Below, piece by piece: positions 1 through 6,940 of a stretch of DNA of 11,498 bases. A model generated the notes under the pieces. The model saw only the letters and a program-made list of their open reading frames with translations, made no database searches and was not told the DNA's origin. Origin of the DNA: Bdellovibrio sp. (lineage in GTDB: Bacteria > Bdellovibrionota > UBA1018). The stretch lies in contig JACRAO010000065.1 in the NCBI GenBank assembly GCA_016213345.1, positions 1 to 11,498 of the forward strand, in the 5' to 3' direction. Position 1 is the first letter of the stretch. Each line of letters starts with the position of its first letter. The position numbers were made by a program, and so were the translations under genes.

Positions 1-1122
1 GATCTTATAACAAAAAAAACCGCCTTTGGCCTCTACAGAAGCCCCAAGGGATCAAAGCGCGCCATCATGCCAGGAAACTCCGGAACCATCGAGAAAGCAA
101 TCAAACTAGCACCAGCAACGGATTTCCCAATTATAATTGCTAATGATGATTATTACGGTGGCTTAGGTGGACGCTATGCAATTACAACTCGTTCTATACG
201 GAGCGGCACTATGGTCCTCCGGCATGAGTTAGGACATAATTTTGGTGAGGTAGGAGAAGAATACGATGGCGGGCAAATATACACTGGAGCAAACCATTCA
301 GACACAGCAGCAGTCCCATGGAAGCATTGGGTCGACGGCGAAGTCGCTGTTTCACAAGCATCTTATTTAAGCGGTGCTTATGTCTGGCAAAATTTGAGTA
401 ACCAGAATGTCAGAGTTGAATTTGATTTTCCGTCTAAAAATACATTAGGTGACCCGCAGTTCAATGCTATCATCAGCTCAGTTGGCTGGCAAACGCCACA
501 AGATGTAGATGTTTATTTAGACAATCAAAAAGTAAGCATTAATGGAGCTTATACGGATGATCGGAGTTTTTTTGAAATCGATCACCTAGATAAAACATTA
601 GTACCAGGAAAGCATGTCCTTGAGTTTAAGGAAAATATACACGATGGAAATAACATCCTGGCTTTTGCAATGTTATACGCAACGCCTGCAAATTATGATT
701 TTACAAAAGATAAAATTGGAGCTTTTAACACGTTTTACAGTCCTGATTCGCCATCTGGATTTAGACCAACACACAACACTTGTTTGATGCGAGAGATGCG
801 ATCTGTTGAATTTTGTTCTGTTGATAAAGAAAATATGTGGATTCGTTTTTTAAATCGAGTTTCTCTGATTGACGAATTAGGCGTAAATGGAAACGAAAAA
901 TTAGTGTACCTGAAAACACCTGAGCTGTCTGGTTTACAACTCCGCTGGTATCAATTGAAAGCAAACCAAGAACCAATAGCATTGCACGACTTGGACGGTC
1001 TAAAACAGTGGTCCACACACAATATGAGTGCAGGCAAGTACCGTGTTGAGGTGGAATTTAAAACTCCAGAAGTTAGAAACTATACAAACAGCTTTAGGGT
1101 GACCCGAGATATTAGTTTTTAA
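1..1122 (+). CDS. M64 family (IgA-type) zinc metallopeptidase, 3' part
   Basis: The frame is open from base 1, so the gene begins upstream and the first ATG (67) is probably internal. The visible 373 residues carry the zinc site HELGHNFGEVGEEYD (visible residues 75-89; bases 223-267): two His ligands plus the catalytic Glu, followed by the Gly and acidic-Glu-Tyr pattern typical of peptidase family M64. A stretch NDDYYGGLGGR precedes it, and a Cys-containing segment (CLMREM...FCSVD, near 780-825) follows, both as expected for M64 proteins. The region between and after looks like beta-rich accessory domains. Members are usually exported endopeptidases; the signal peptide, if any, lies outside the window. 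Substrate is unknown. The gene ends with TAA 60 bases before the next gene and shows no obvious functional link to the flagellar genes. Family assignment is strong, biological role open. Confidence 0.85.
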   Translation, partial: DLITKKTAFGLYRSPKGSKRAIMPGNSGTIEKAIKLAPATDFPIIIANDDYYGGLGGRYAITTRSIRSGTMVLRHELGHNFGEVGEEYDGGQIYTGANHSDTAAVPWKHWVDGEVAVSQASYLSGAYVWQNLSNQNVRVEFDFPSKNTLGDPQFNAIISSVGWQTPQDVDVYLDNQKVSINGAYTDDRSFFEIDHLDKTLVPGKHVLEFKENIHDGNNILAFAMLYATPANYDFTKDKIGAFNTFYSPDSPSGFRPTHNTCLMREMRSVEFCSVDKENMWIRFLNRVSLIDELGVNGNEKLVYLKTPELSGLQLRWYQLKANQEPIALHDLDGLKQWSTHNMSAGKYRVEVEFKTPEVRNYTNSFRVTRDISF

Positions 1123-1182
1123 ATTACAAGCCAAGTTTGAAAGTACTGGTTTTAAAAAAGAAATTGTTATAAATAAAGTAAA

Positions 1183-2961
1183 ATGTCACGAGTGTCATGG
1201 CTTTTTTTTAGGTTTTTTGTTTTCACTGTTTTTATGCCATGCATTATGATTAGCGCTTGTAGTCACGCTCCTAAAAAACAGCTTACTTTTTATGCTTCGC
1301 CTGAAACTGAAGTTACCTTACTTAGGGCAGAGGAATCACGTGATTTCAGGGCAATTGAGCTTTTGTTTCAACACGAAAATTATGAAACCGCTTTAGGTAA
1401 AATATATAGTTATGAAAAAAAATATGAGCCTATTAAAAATAAAATAATCGAAAAATTTGCGCAAATTTACAATTTAAAAGGCCTTATATTTTTTATTTTT
1501 AAAAAACACCTGTTGGCAATCGAAGCATTTAAAAAATCTTTGAACTCAGAAGTTCATATTAATTTTCAAACCTATGTACTTTTCAATTTGGCTTCAGCCG
1601 AACTAGAAGCTCGGTTAATTGAAGATGCCAAGAAAACATTTTCACAAATCAGACCAGAAATTTTAGACGCTAATACTCGAATAAAATACTTGCAACTAAA
1701 AGCAAAACTAGAAAAACCGCCTGAAAAATCACCTGACAAACCAGATGACTTGCAAAAACAAGTAACTACTACCAAAGCAATACCAATCCCCTTTGAACCA
1801 GCACCAGTTAATCCAAAGGCAGTTGGAGTGCTCCTACCACTGCGTAGCAAGTTTTCAAAATTTGCCGAACAGAGTTTATTGGGGATCGAACTTGCATTTC
1901 ATATTTTTGATCCTAAACCTATGGATAATCCAATAACTTTAATTATAGAAAACAGCGGAGAAACCATTGACGACGCGGTTATTGCTTTAGATAAGCTATA
2001 TTTTCAACACAATGTAATTGCTGTGATTGGCCCGTTATTAAGCAAAGGAATCGAAAAGATAACACAGAGAGCAGAAGAATTAGCTCTCCCCTTATTTTCT
2101 CTTTCCCAGCAACATGGCATAGAGGGCGGTTTTATATTTTATTTTGCTCTTTCACCAAACACACAAGCTCAAGCAATTGCTGAATATGCCATACAAAAAA
2201 AGGAGCTAAAAAAGTTCGCTATTTTATTTCCAAAAGACAAGTTTGGCGAGCAATATTCAGAAGCCTTTTGGGATTCAGTAGAGCGACTAGGTGGTGAAAT
2301 TACTGGCATAGAAGCTTATCCTCCACAAGAAACAGATTTTAGGCAATATATTGATAAACTTTCGGGTCTTTACTATCAAGAAGCAAGAACAAAAGAGCTT
2401 GAAGAACTTGCCCACACACGCGAAGAACTACAAATCAAAAAGAAAACCAGAAAAACAGAAAAATACTATCAACTTAAACCGCTTATAGATTATGATGCAG
2501 TATTTATTCCGGATGAACCCAAAAACATTGGGCAAATTTTGCCCACTTTTGCTTACCGTGATGTAGAGGGAGTCAAATTTTTAGGTATCTCTACTTGGAA
2601 TTCAAGGGATTTAGTTACACGTGCCATGCCATACGCCGAAGGAGCTTCTTTTGTGGATCTTTTTTATCCGCAAAACCAAAACTTTACGTTTCAGTCTTTT
2701 ATTGAAACCTTTAAAGGCACCTATAGCGCTGAACCTTCATCACTCGAAGCCATAGCATATGATACAGCAAGTTTATTAGAAAAATTTATTAATAAATACA
2801 ATATAACAACAAGAATAGGAATAGCAGAAAAAACAAAAAATATTTCAAACTATCAGGGAGCAACGGGGCTGCTAACTTTTCAAGACGCGCAAATCAAAAG
2901 AAAACCCATGATTTTGACCATACAAAAGGGACAAATCATAGAAGTTCAAGCGGAGAACTGA
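1183..2961 (+). CDS. Outer-membrane lipoprotein, LpoA/LppC-like (penicillin-binding protein activator family)
   Basis: 592 residues. The N-terminus is a lipoprotein signal: an arginine, a hydrophobic run rich in Phe, and the lipobox ISAC with acceptor Cys26. Ser follows it, which by the usual +2 rule predicts outer-membrane retention. Residues about 45-175 are helical, TPR-like repeats. Residues 177-212 are a Pro/Lys-rich linker. From about 213 (AVGVLLPL) to the end lies a type I periplasmic-binding-protein fold (segments VIAVIGPLLS, FAILFPKDKFGEQY). This order, lipoprotein then TPR then binding fold, is that of LpoA/LppC, which activates class A penicillin-binding proteins. In distant bacteria the family is only annotated by fold, so the peptidoglycan role is inferred. 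The chosen ATG has no clear Shine-Dalgarno; GTG at 1192 is an alternative, while ATG at 1234 would remove the charged part of the signal. A TATAAA at 1168-1173 lies too close to be a convincing -10 unless the mRNA is nearly leaderless. Confidence 0.8.
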   Translation: MSRVSWLFFRFFVFTVFMPCIMISACSHAPKKQLTFYASPETEVTLLRAEESRDFRAIELLFQHENYETALGKIYSYEKKYEPIKNKIIEKFAQIYNLKGLIFFIFKKHLLAIEAFKKSLNSEVHINFQTYVLFNLASAELEARLIEDAKKTFSQIRPEILDANTRIKYLQLKAKLEKPPEKSPDKPDDLQKQVTTTKAIPIPFEPAPVNPKAVGVLLPLRSKFSKFAEQSLLGIELAFHIFDPKPMDNPITLIIENSGETIDDAVIALDKLYFQHNVIAVIGPLLSKGIEKITQRAEELALPLFSLSQQHGIEGGFIFYFALSPNTQAQAIAEYAIQKKELKKFAILFPKDKFGEQYSEAFWDSVERLGGEITGIEAYPPQETDFRQYIDKLSGLYYQEARTKELEELAHTREELQIKKKTRKTEKYYQLKPLIDYDAVFIPDEPKNIGQILPTFAYRDVEGVKFLGISTWNSRDLVTRAMPYAEGASFVDLFYPQNQNFTFQSFIETFKGTYSAEPSSLEAIAYDTASLLEKFINKYNITTRIGIAEKTKNISNYQGATGLLTFQDAQIKRKPMILTIQKGQIIEVQAEN

Positions 2962-2999
2962 GCTCTGGAACACTGTTTTAACATCATTTTTCAATATTC

Positions 3000-3173
3000 T
3001 AACAGATTAATTTTGGGATATTTTTAAAATAATTTTGTGAGAGAAGGCTTTGGGGTAGCCAGAGATATAATGCCGCGAATCGCGCACATGGATGTCAAAG
3101 GGGGCCCCAAAGGCAGGGTGCCGCGCCTGAGCGAACAAAATTATTTTAAAAATATCCCAAAATTAATCTGTTA
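3000..3173. repeat. 174-bp palindromic element with perfect 39-bp inverted arms and a GC-rich core
   Basis: Bases 3000-3038 are the exact reverse complement of 3135-3173 over all 39 positions; the match breaks at once on both sides (2999/3174 and 3039/3134). The arms have 6 G/C of 39. The 96-base core 3039-3134 has 58 G/C. Both outer ends are TA, so the structure can equally be read as a 170-bp element with 37-bp terminal repeats (starting ACAGATTAAT) bounded by a TA duplication, the signature of Tc1/mariner-IS630-type insertion. No coding frame is present, which would make it a MITE rather than an IS. Alternatively it is a long RNA hairpin acting as a barrier or terminator between the lipoprotein gene and fliD. 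The inverted repeat is certain; the mobile-element reading is an inference. Confidence 0.93.
3039..3134 (+). other. GC-rich core of the palindromic element with several small hairpins
   Basis: The core contains, in order: hairpin GGCT/AGCC with GGGG in its loop (3046-3060); palindrome CGCGAATCGCG (3074-3084); ACATGGATGT (3086-3095), which as RNA gives a 3-bp stem presenting UGGA in the loop; palindrome GGGGCCCC (3101-3108); and GGCA-GGG-TGCC (3112-3122). CTTTGGGG (3048-3055) can also pair over a distance with CCCCAAAG (3105-3112). ACAUGGAUGU is very close to the SELEX consensus for CsrA/RsmA sites (RUACARGGAUGU), and the last hairpin is a weaker relative. Whether this core is transcribed is not known. 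Confidence 0.5.
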
Positions 3174-3222
3174 ACCATATATTAAAAACTATTAAAATAG
3201 TGTACCAGGCAAAAACTACCCA

Positions 3223-3251
3223 TTGGCTTAATTTATAAATAAAGTCATAAT
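3223..3251 (+). promoter_or_regulatory. Candidate sigma70-type promoter for fliD
   Basis: TTGGCT (3223-3228) is separated by 17 bases from CATAAT (3246-3251), matching the consensus hexamers at 4/6 and 5/6. A start near 3258 would give a leader of about 30 bases with a good ribosome binding site. In such AT-rich DNA a match of this quality arises easily by chance. An overlapping TAAAGT (3240-3245) resembles the -35 of flagellar sigma28 promoters, but the expected GCCGATAA partner is absent. Confidence 0.3.
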
Positions 3252-3276
3252 AAATAATTGAGATGCCTGAGGAACT

Positions 3277-3282
3277 AAGGAG
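3277..3282 (+). promoter_or_regulatory. Ribosome binding site of fliD, supporting a GTG start
   Basis: AAGGAG ends six bases before GTG at 3289, which decides the start in favour of this GTG; there is no in-frame ATG near it. A second GGA (3271-3273) lies eight bases upstream of the GGA in this site, so the leader has two closely spaced GGA motifs of the kind CsrA uses, although neither matches the extended consensus. Confidence 0.7.
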
Positions 3283-3288
3283 AGAACT

Positions 3289-4695
3289 GTGGGTTTAAAT
3301 TTTGACCCCATTGGGGGTGGGGCATTTAAACAAGCCCTAAAACAAATTATCGAAATCGAGCGCCAGCCAGTCAAAGTGCTAGATGCCAAAAAAGCTAAAG
3401 AACAAACGAAATTAAAACTTTTTCAGGAATTCAAATCTAAATTTGTGAACCTAGAAAAAACACTTGGAGATTTTACTAGTTTTGGCAAATTTCGAGAGCT
3501 TAAGGCAGACCTGGGCGATGGAGCCAATCTGGCCAGTGTCACTTTGGACAAAGACAAAGCAGAACCTGGCAATTACACAATCCAAGTAGATCAACTAGCC
3601 AATCGAGCTTCAGTAATTTCTAATCCGATACAAGATCCTGACGAAAAAGTCCTTGGCATGGGTTTTATTGTTGTTCAAATGAGTGATGGAACAACAAAAG
3701 AAATCTTTATTGATAATGATCAATCTAGTCTTAACGGGGTAGCACAAATCGTAAATAAAGATCCTACTTCTCCAGTTAGGGCTACAGTGATTAAAGACAT
3801 GAGCGATCCTGAATATCCATGGAAGCTTATTTTAGCAGCAAGAAAAGACGGACTTAACTCAAGTGTTTCATTTTCTGAGTTATATTTTTTAGATGGAATC
3901 GAAGATTTTTATATCGACAACAACAACGAATCACAAAATGCATTATTATATGTAGATGGCTTTCCTATTGAATCAGAAAGCAATCATATAAAAGACTTTG
4001 TTTCGGGTGTAAATCTACATTTAAAGTCAGCAAGACCAGATCAGCCATTTACTATCACCATTACAGAAGATTATGAAAAAATTTCTGGAAAAATCAAGGG
4101 CCTAACTGAACAAATAAATTCAGTATTAGAATTTATCAATAAACAAAATCAAATCGATGAACACACAGATACAAAGCTGACTTTTGCAGGAGACACAGGA
4201 CTGCAAATGATAGAATATCGATTAAGAAATATGATGCACGAGGGATTTCCTACCGGGGATCCTGAAATTGAAGGAGATTTTAGATTTATGCATCTCAGTC
4301 AACTGGGAGTTGAATTCGAAAAAAATGGTCTTATTCGCTTTAAGGAAGAAAAATTCCAAAAATCACTTGAATCAGATTTCGAACATATTGCTGAAGCCAT
4401 TACAGGTACTTATGGTTTTGCTAACCAGCTTAAGGAGATTTTACAGGGATACACAAGCTCAATTACCGGGGCTCTTAGTCACAGAGAAAAAGGTCTTCTG
4501 GATCGAATTAAAAATATCGATAATGATATAGCGCAAAAAGAACAAAGACTAGAACAAAGAGAAAAAGCTCTTACTGATAAGTTTGCAAGAATGGAATCAT
4601 CTCTAGCAAATTTACAAAGACAACAACAATATCTAATGGCAACTCTGCCAGGTGCAGGCAGCAATAATATGGTGGCACAGTTGCTGGGAGGATAA
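3289..4695 (+). CDS. fliD: Flagellar filament cap protein FliD (hook-associated protein 2)
   Basis: 468 residues, a usual FliD length, starting at GTG with a strong Shine-Dalgarno. FliD forms the cap at the tip of the filament and inserts exported flagellin beneath it. The N-terminal domain (about 5-110) shows the family pattern: a helix ending in IIEIERQPVKVLDAKKAKEQ, then a strand region with YTIQVDQLANRASV (V100-A104 in its centre). The middle (about 115-210) is the variable domain. The C-terminal domain (about 214-455) contains ALLYVDGFPIES and the helix GKIKGLTEQINSVLEFIN, and ends in a long coiled coil (about 398-458) and LPGAG, as in FliD. It is exported by the flagellar type III apparatus and lacks a Sec signal, as expected. 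It is the first gene of a run of co-directional genes; fliS begins 11 bases after its stop. Confidence 0.95.
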   Translation: MGLNFDPIGGGAFKQALKQIIEIERQPVKVLDAKKAKEQTKLKLFQEFKSKFVNLEKTLGDFTSFGKFRELKADLGDGANLASVTLDKDKAEPGNYTIQVDQLANRASVISNPIQDPDEKVLGMGFIVVQMSDGTTKEIFIDNDQSSLNGVAQIVNKDPTSPVRATVIKDMSDPEYPWKLILAARKDGLNSSVSFSELYFLDGIEDFYIDNNNESQNALLYVDGFPIESESNHIKDFVSGVNLHLKSARPDQPFTITITEDYEKISGKIKGLTEQINSVLEFINKQNQIDEHTDTKLTFAGDTGLQMIEYRLRNMMHEGFPTGDPEIEGDFRFMHLSQLGVEFEKNGLIRFKEEKFQKSLESDFEHIAEAITGTYGFANQLKEILQGYTSSITGALSHREKGLLDRIKNIDNDIAQKEQRLEQREKALTDKFARMESSLANLQRQQQYLMATLPGAGSNNMVAQLLGG

Positions 4696-4706
4696 CTTAG
4701 TAAACA

Positions 4707-5099
4707 ATGAATGCTAAAGCACAACAATATAAAGAAATGTTTATTAAAACTGCTCCTGTAGAAAAAATACTGATCATGCTTTATGAGGCAGCCATACAAA
4801 ATGTCAAAAAAGCGTCGGTCTGCATCGATAAACACGATATTGTTGGGAAAAGTAAATACATAATAAAAACACACGATATTATTAACGAATTAAGTAGCTC
4901 ACTAAATTTTGAAATAGGTGGAAAGATTGCTAGAGATTTGGAACGGTTATACAATTTTATTATAGAGCAACTACTGAAAGCTAATGTAGAAAACTCTAAA
5001 GAAGCTTTAACAAATGTATGCAATATATTAGCAAACCTACTTGGCGCATGGCAACAAGCAGTAATGCATTTAGAAAAAGGTAAAAACAATGGAACTTGA
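4707..5099 (+). CDS. fliS: Flagellin export chaperone FliS
   Basis: 130 residues, the normal size of FliS, a cytoplasmic four-helix bundle that binds the C-terminus of flagellin, prevents early polymerisation and delivers it to the export gate. Visible family features are the opening YKEMFIKTAPVEKILIMLYEAAI (helix 1, with the P-x-x-K-I-L-x-M-L-Y core), the helix with KTHDIINELSSSLNFEIGG, IARDLERLYNFIIEQLLKAN, and a terminal helix ending in LLGAWQQAV. GGGAGG (4686-4691, inside the fliD end) is 15 bases from the ATG, longer than ideal, so translation may be partly coupled to fliD. Its last 11 bases overlap the next gene, pointing to coupled expression. Flagellin itself is not in the window. Confidence 0.95.
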   Translation: MNAKAQQYKEMFIKTAPVEKILIMLYEAAIQNVKKASVCIDKHDIVGKSKYIIKTHDIINELSSSLNFEIGGKIARDLERLYNFIIEQLLKANVENSKEALTNVCNILANLLGAWQQAVMHLEKGKNNGT

Positions 5100-5517
5100 T
5101 CGACTTTTGCAAGCAAAATTGAAATGTCTGGATCAAGTAATTCACATTTCTCAGACCTTTGTGACTCAGCTTACAAATTTAGAAGAAGATATGTTAATTA
5201 TATTTGAAAATGAACGCGATAAAAAAATTAAATTTTTAGAACTCATTGACAAAAGAATACAAACCTTCGCAGCATATTTGCCAAAACATCTCTTAACAGT
5301 AGAACTCACAAACACAATACACAACACACTAAAAAAAATCGAAGATAAAACAAATATACTTTTAAAAATAGATGATGAGTTAATAAAAGGCATATCTAAT
5401 AAAAAAGAAAACATACTAATATCATTAAAAAAAAATAAAGAATGGAAAGATAAATTTATAAAATTTAAAAGTTATGGGTTTATAAATAATAACAATGGAT
5501 TTGATCAAAAACTATGA
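5089..5517 (+). CDS. Small helical protein, probable FliT-like flagellar chaperone
   Basis: 142 residues, almost entirely predicted helix with heptad-like spacing and a very basic, Lys/Asn-rich C-terminus. There is no signal peptide or membrane segment. The ATG lies inside fliS (11-base overlap) with AAAGG just upstream. I do not recognise a definite family by sequence. The position after fliD and fliS, the size and the all-helical character match FliT, the chaperone that binds FliD (and in enterobacteria FlhDC). FliT is poorly conserved, so this is an assignment by position. A FlgN-type chaperone is another possibility. The stop shares ATGA with the next gene, so translation is coupled. A run of nine A (5427-5435) lies in frame within the gene. 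Confidence 0.6.
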   Translation: MELDRLLQAKLKCLDQVIHISQTFVTQLTNLEEDMLIIFENERDKKIKFLELIDKRIQTFAAYLPKHLLTVELTNTIHNTLKKIEDKTNILLKIDDELIKGISNKKENILISLKKNKEWKDKFIKFKSYGFINNNNGFDQKL

Positions 5518-6683
5518 CTGATAATAATGCGTTTGAAAAATTATTGGATCAATCATTGGCCGACAATGGTTACCATTTGGTGCGCCTTCATCCGCTTCAT
5601 AGCAAAATAGACACTTTAGTAAAAATTAAGACCCTAGAAGACATTATGCACGATCTAGACACACAAAACATAAAAGAAATGCAAAGCTATGTAATATACA
5701 TCAAGCCTCAAAAAAAAGTGTACGAAATAAAAATACCTCAACATCCCCCGCAGATATACCCAGCAAAATCTATTTTAGATGGAATTTATTTATCTAACAG
5801 AAAATTAAATATTCCATATCTACTAAAAAATGCTTCTCTGCTGTATGACACTGGCGAATACGGTTTAGCAAGAAATATTTATAAGACACTTCTAAAATCT
5901 GGAGAAGCAAGTGACGCTGCCTTGTTCTTAATAGGAAAATGCAACGAAGCCGAAGGACACTTAGCAGAAGCCATCAAAAACTATGAAGATTCACTGCTTT
6001 ATAATCAAAAACTTGAAACCTATCAAGAACTCTCAAAACTCTTTATTAATCTAAAAAAACACCAAGAAGCTGCTGAACTTTTAGTGAAAGCACTAAAACT
6101 TAAGGAAATCAATCAATCAATCGAGCTCGAATTGCTTTGCACTATTGGCAATTGTTATTTACGTTTAGAAAATTTCGAAAAATCTGAGCATTACTATAAA
6201 AAAGCACTAAGACTTTCAATTCGTCCAGATGAGGTGCTTTGTAATCTTGGAGTACTTTATTTAAATTATAAAAAAATAGGCGAATCAAAAAACTATTTTA
6301 ACAATGCTTGCTTAACAAATACCAAGAACAGTGTTGCCCTTTCTGGATTAGGATGCTGTTATTTTGAAGAAAAAAATTATGCTCAAGCTTTAGACTATTA
6401 CGCAAAATCTTTAACATTAAATTTAAACAATATATATACACTTCAAAAAATAATAAGATGTGCATTTTTAACCCAAAACTATACGCGGACCTTAGAATTA
6501 TTAAAAAACTATTTACAATTATATCCTGCACACCTTGACCTAACATATAGCTTAGCTATTTTTGAATTTCATTTTGGTAAATTTTCAGACGCCAAAGTGA
6601 CATTAGAAAATATTTTAACAGTGAGTCCTGACCATTATGAAGCAAAGGAATTGCTAAAAAAAGTTCAACAAAAAACAACGTAA
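5514..6683 (+). CDS. Tetratricopeptide-repeat protein in the flagellar cluster
   Basis: 389 residues. The first about 95 residues form a separate region I do not recognise, with strand-like segments such as SYVIYIKPQKKVYEIKI. From about 101 to 385 there are eight TPR units of roughly 34 residues, for example YLLKNASLLYDTGEYGLARNIY, CTIGNCYLRLENFEKSEHYYKKAL, LSGLGCCYFEEKNYAQALDYYAKSL and YSLAIFEFHFGKFSDAKVTLENIL, with the usual small and aromatic positions. No signal peptide or membrane segment is seen, so it is probably cytoplasmic. TPR arrays bind proteins; the partner is not shown by the sequence. The start codon overlaps the preceding stop by four bases (ATGA), so it is produced together with the FliS and FliT-like proteins. 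It may help handle exported flagellar proteins or assist the glycosyltransferase downstream. The TPR call is firm, the role is not. Confidence 0.8.
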   Translation: MTDNNAFEKLLDQSLADNGYHLVRLHPLHSKIDTLVKIKTLEDIMHDLDTQNIKEMQSYVIYIKPQKKVYEIKIPQHPPQIYPAKSILDGIYLSNRKLNIPYLLKNASLLYDTGEYGLARNIYKTLLKSGEASDAALFLIGKCNEAEGHLAEAIKNYEDSLLYNQKLETYQELSKLFINLKKHQEAAELLVKALKLKEINQSIELELLCTIGNCYLRLENFEKSEHYYKKALRLSIRPDEVLCNLGVLYLNYKKIGESKNYFNNACLTNTKNSVALSGLGCCYFEEKNYAQALDYYAKSLTLNLNNIYTLQKIIRCAFLTQNYTRTLELLKNYLQLYPAHLDLTYSLAIFEFHFGKFSDAKVTLENILTVSPDHYEAKELLKKVQQKTT

Positions 6684-6710
6684 GTAGTTTTTATTTAAAC
6701 GCACCTGTCA

Positions 6711-6716
6711 AGGAGG
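6711..6716 (+). promoter_or_regulatory. Strong Shine-Dalgarno of the 63-residue gene
   Basis: AGGAGG, preceded by A at 6710, lies seven bases before ATG 6724. It is the nearest match to the anti-Shine-Dalgarno in the window and is the main reason for accepting the small gene. Confidence 0.75.
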
Positions 6717-6723
6717 ACAGACT

Positions 6724-6915
6724 ATGGCGATATATGAAGAAAAGCCACCAATAAAACTTATTAACAAAATTGAAAATACCACATCAGAAACACAACAGGA
6801 GACAGATATATTACTTCTCGGATTACTTGATGCTCTCTTAAAAGAACAAGCAAATAAGCAACAATATAATGATGACAGGGCTTCTGAGCATTCAACAAGT
6901 ACAGTTGGAAAATAG
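6724..6915 (+). CDS. 63-residue protein of unknown function
   Basis: A short, acidic to neutral, hydrophilic protein with one amphipathic or hydrophobic helix in its centre (ILLLGLLDALLKEQANKQQ, about residues 29-47) between polar, probably flexible ends rich in Thr, Ser, Glu and Gln. I recognise no family. It is accepted as real because of the very strong ribosome binding site at ideal spacing, the fit between the TPR gene (40 bases upstream) and the glycosyltransferase (6 bases downstream), and the co-directional setting. The single leucine-rich helix could mediate binding to a partner or to a membrane surface. It ends in TAG, and its stop lies inside a 15-base direct repeat that also contains the start of the next gene. 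Confidence 0.6.
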   Translation: MAIYEEKPPIKLINKIENTTSETQQETDILLLGLLDALLKEQANKQQYNDDRASEHSTSTVGK

Positions 6916-6940
6916 AATAAAATGAAAAATAGAATAAAAT
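6909..6940 (+). repeat. 15-base direct repeat spanning a stop and a start codon
   Basis: AAAATAGAATAAAAT occurs at 6909-6923 and again at 6926-6940, a period of 17 bases. The first copy contains the TAG stop of the 63-residue gene and the first two bases of the glycosyltransferase ATG; the second codes for its first residues. It looks like a small local duplication in AT-rich DNA. Confidence 0.75.

Larger units (their letters stand above)
2962..3288. other. Gene-free stretch between the lipoprotein gene and fliD
   Basis: 327 bases without a credible reading frame. From left to right it holds 38 bases of AT-rich sequence, the 174-bp palindromic element (3000-3173), an AT-rich spacer with a perfect small palindrome ACTATTAAAATAGT (3188-3201), a candidate sigma70-type promoter (3223-3251) and the fliD ribosome binding site (3277-3282). 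It is the only place in the window with a sharp change in base composition. Confidence 0.8.

Noticed and set aside
12..19. A8 run in the peptidase gene and A8 run at 8379-8386 as further phase-variable tracts
   Set aside because: The reading frame is continuous through both, and runs of eight A are common in DNA this AT-rich.
67..1122. Complete peptidase gene starting at ATG 67
   Set aside because: The frame is open to base 1 with peptidase-like residues before the Met, and there is no ribosome binding site, so the gene is cut by the window edge.
3039..3134. Known riboswitch or CRISPR repeat in the GC-rich core
   Set aside because: I could not match the conserved core of any riboswitch I know, and there are no regularly spaced direct repeats; only a 7-base repeat TGCCGCG (3071-3077, 3119-3125).
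3000..3173. Simple intrinsic terminator
   Set aside because: A terminator needs a short GC-rich stem and a T-run. Here the stem is AU-rich and long, the GC-rich part is in the loop, and no clear T-tract follows. A role in blocking transcription is not excluded.
4479..4874. Minus-strand frames such as 4479-4874 and 8820-9125
   Set aside because: They lie opposite strong coding regions (fliD/fliS, nadK), have no family features or ribosome binding sites, and are expected by chance opposite such genes.
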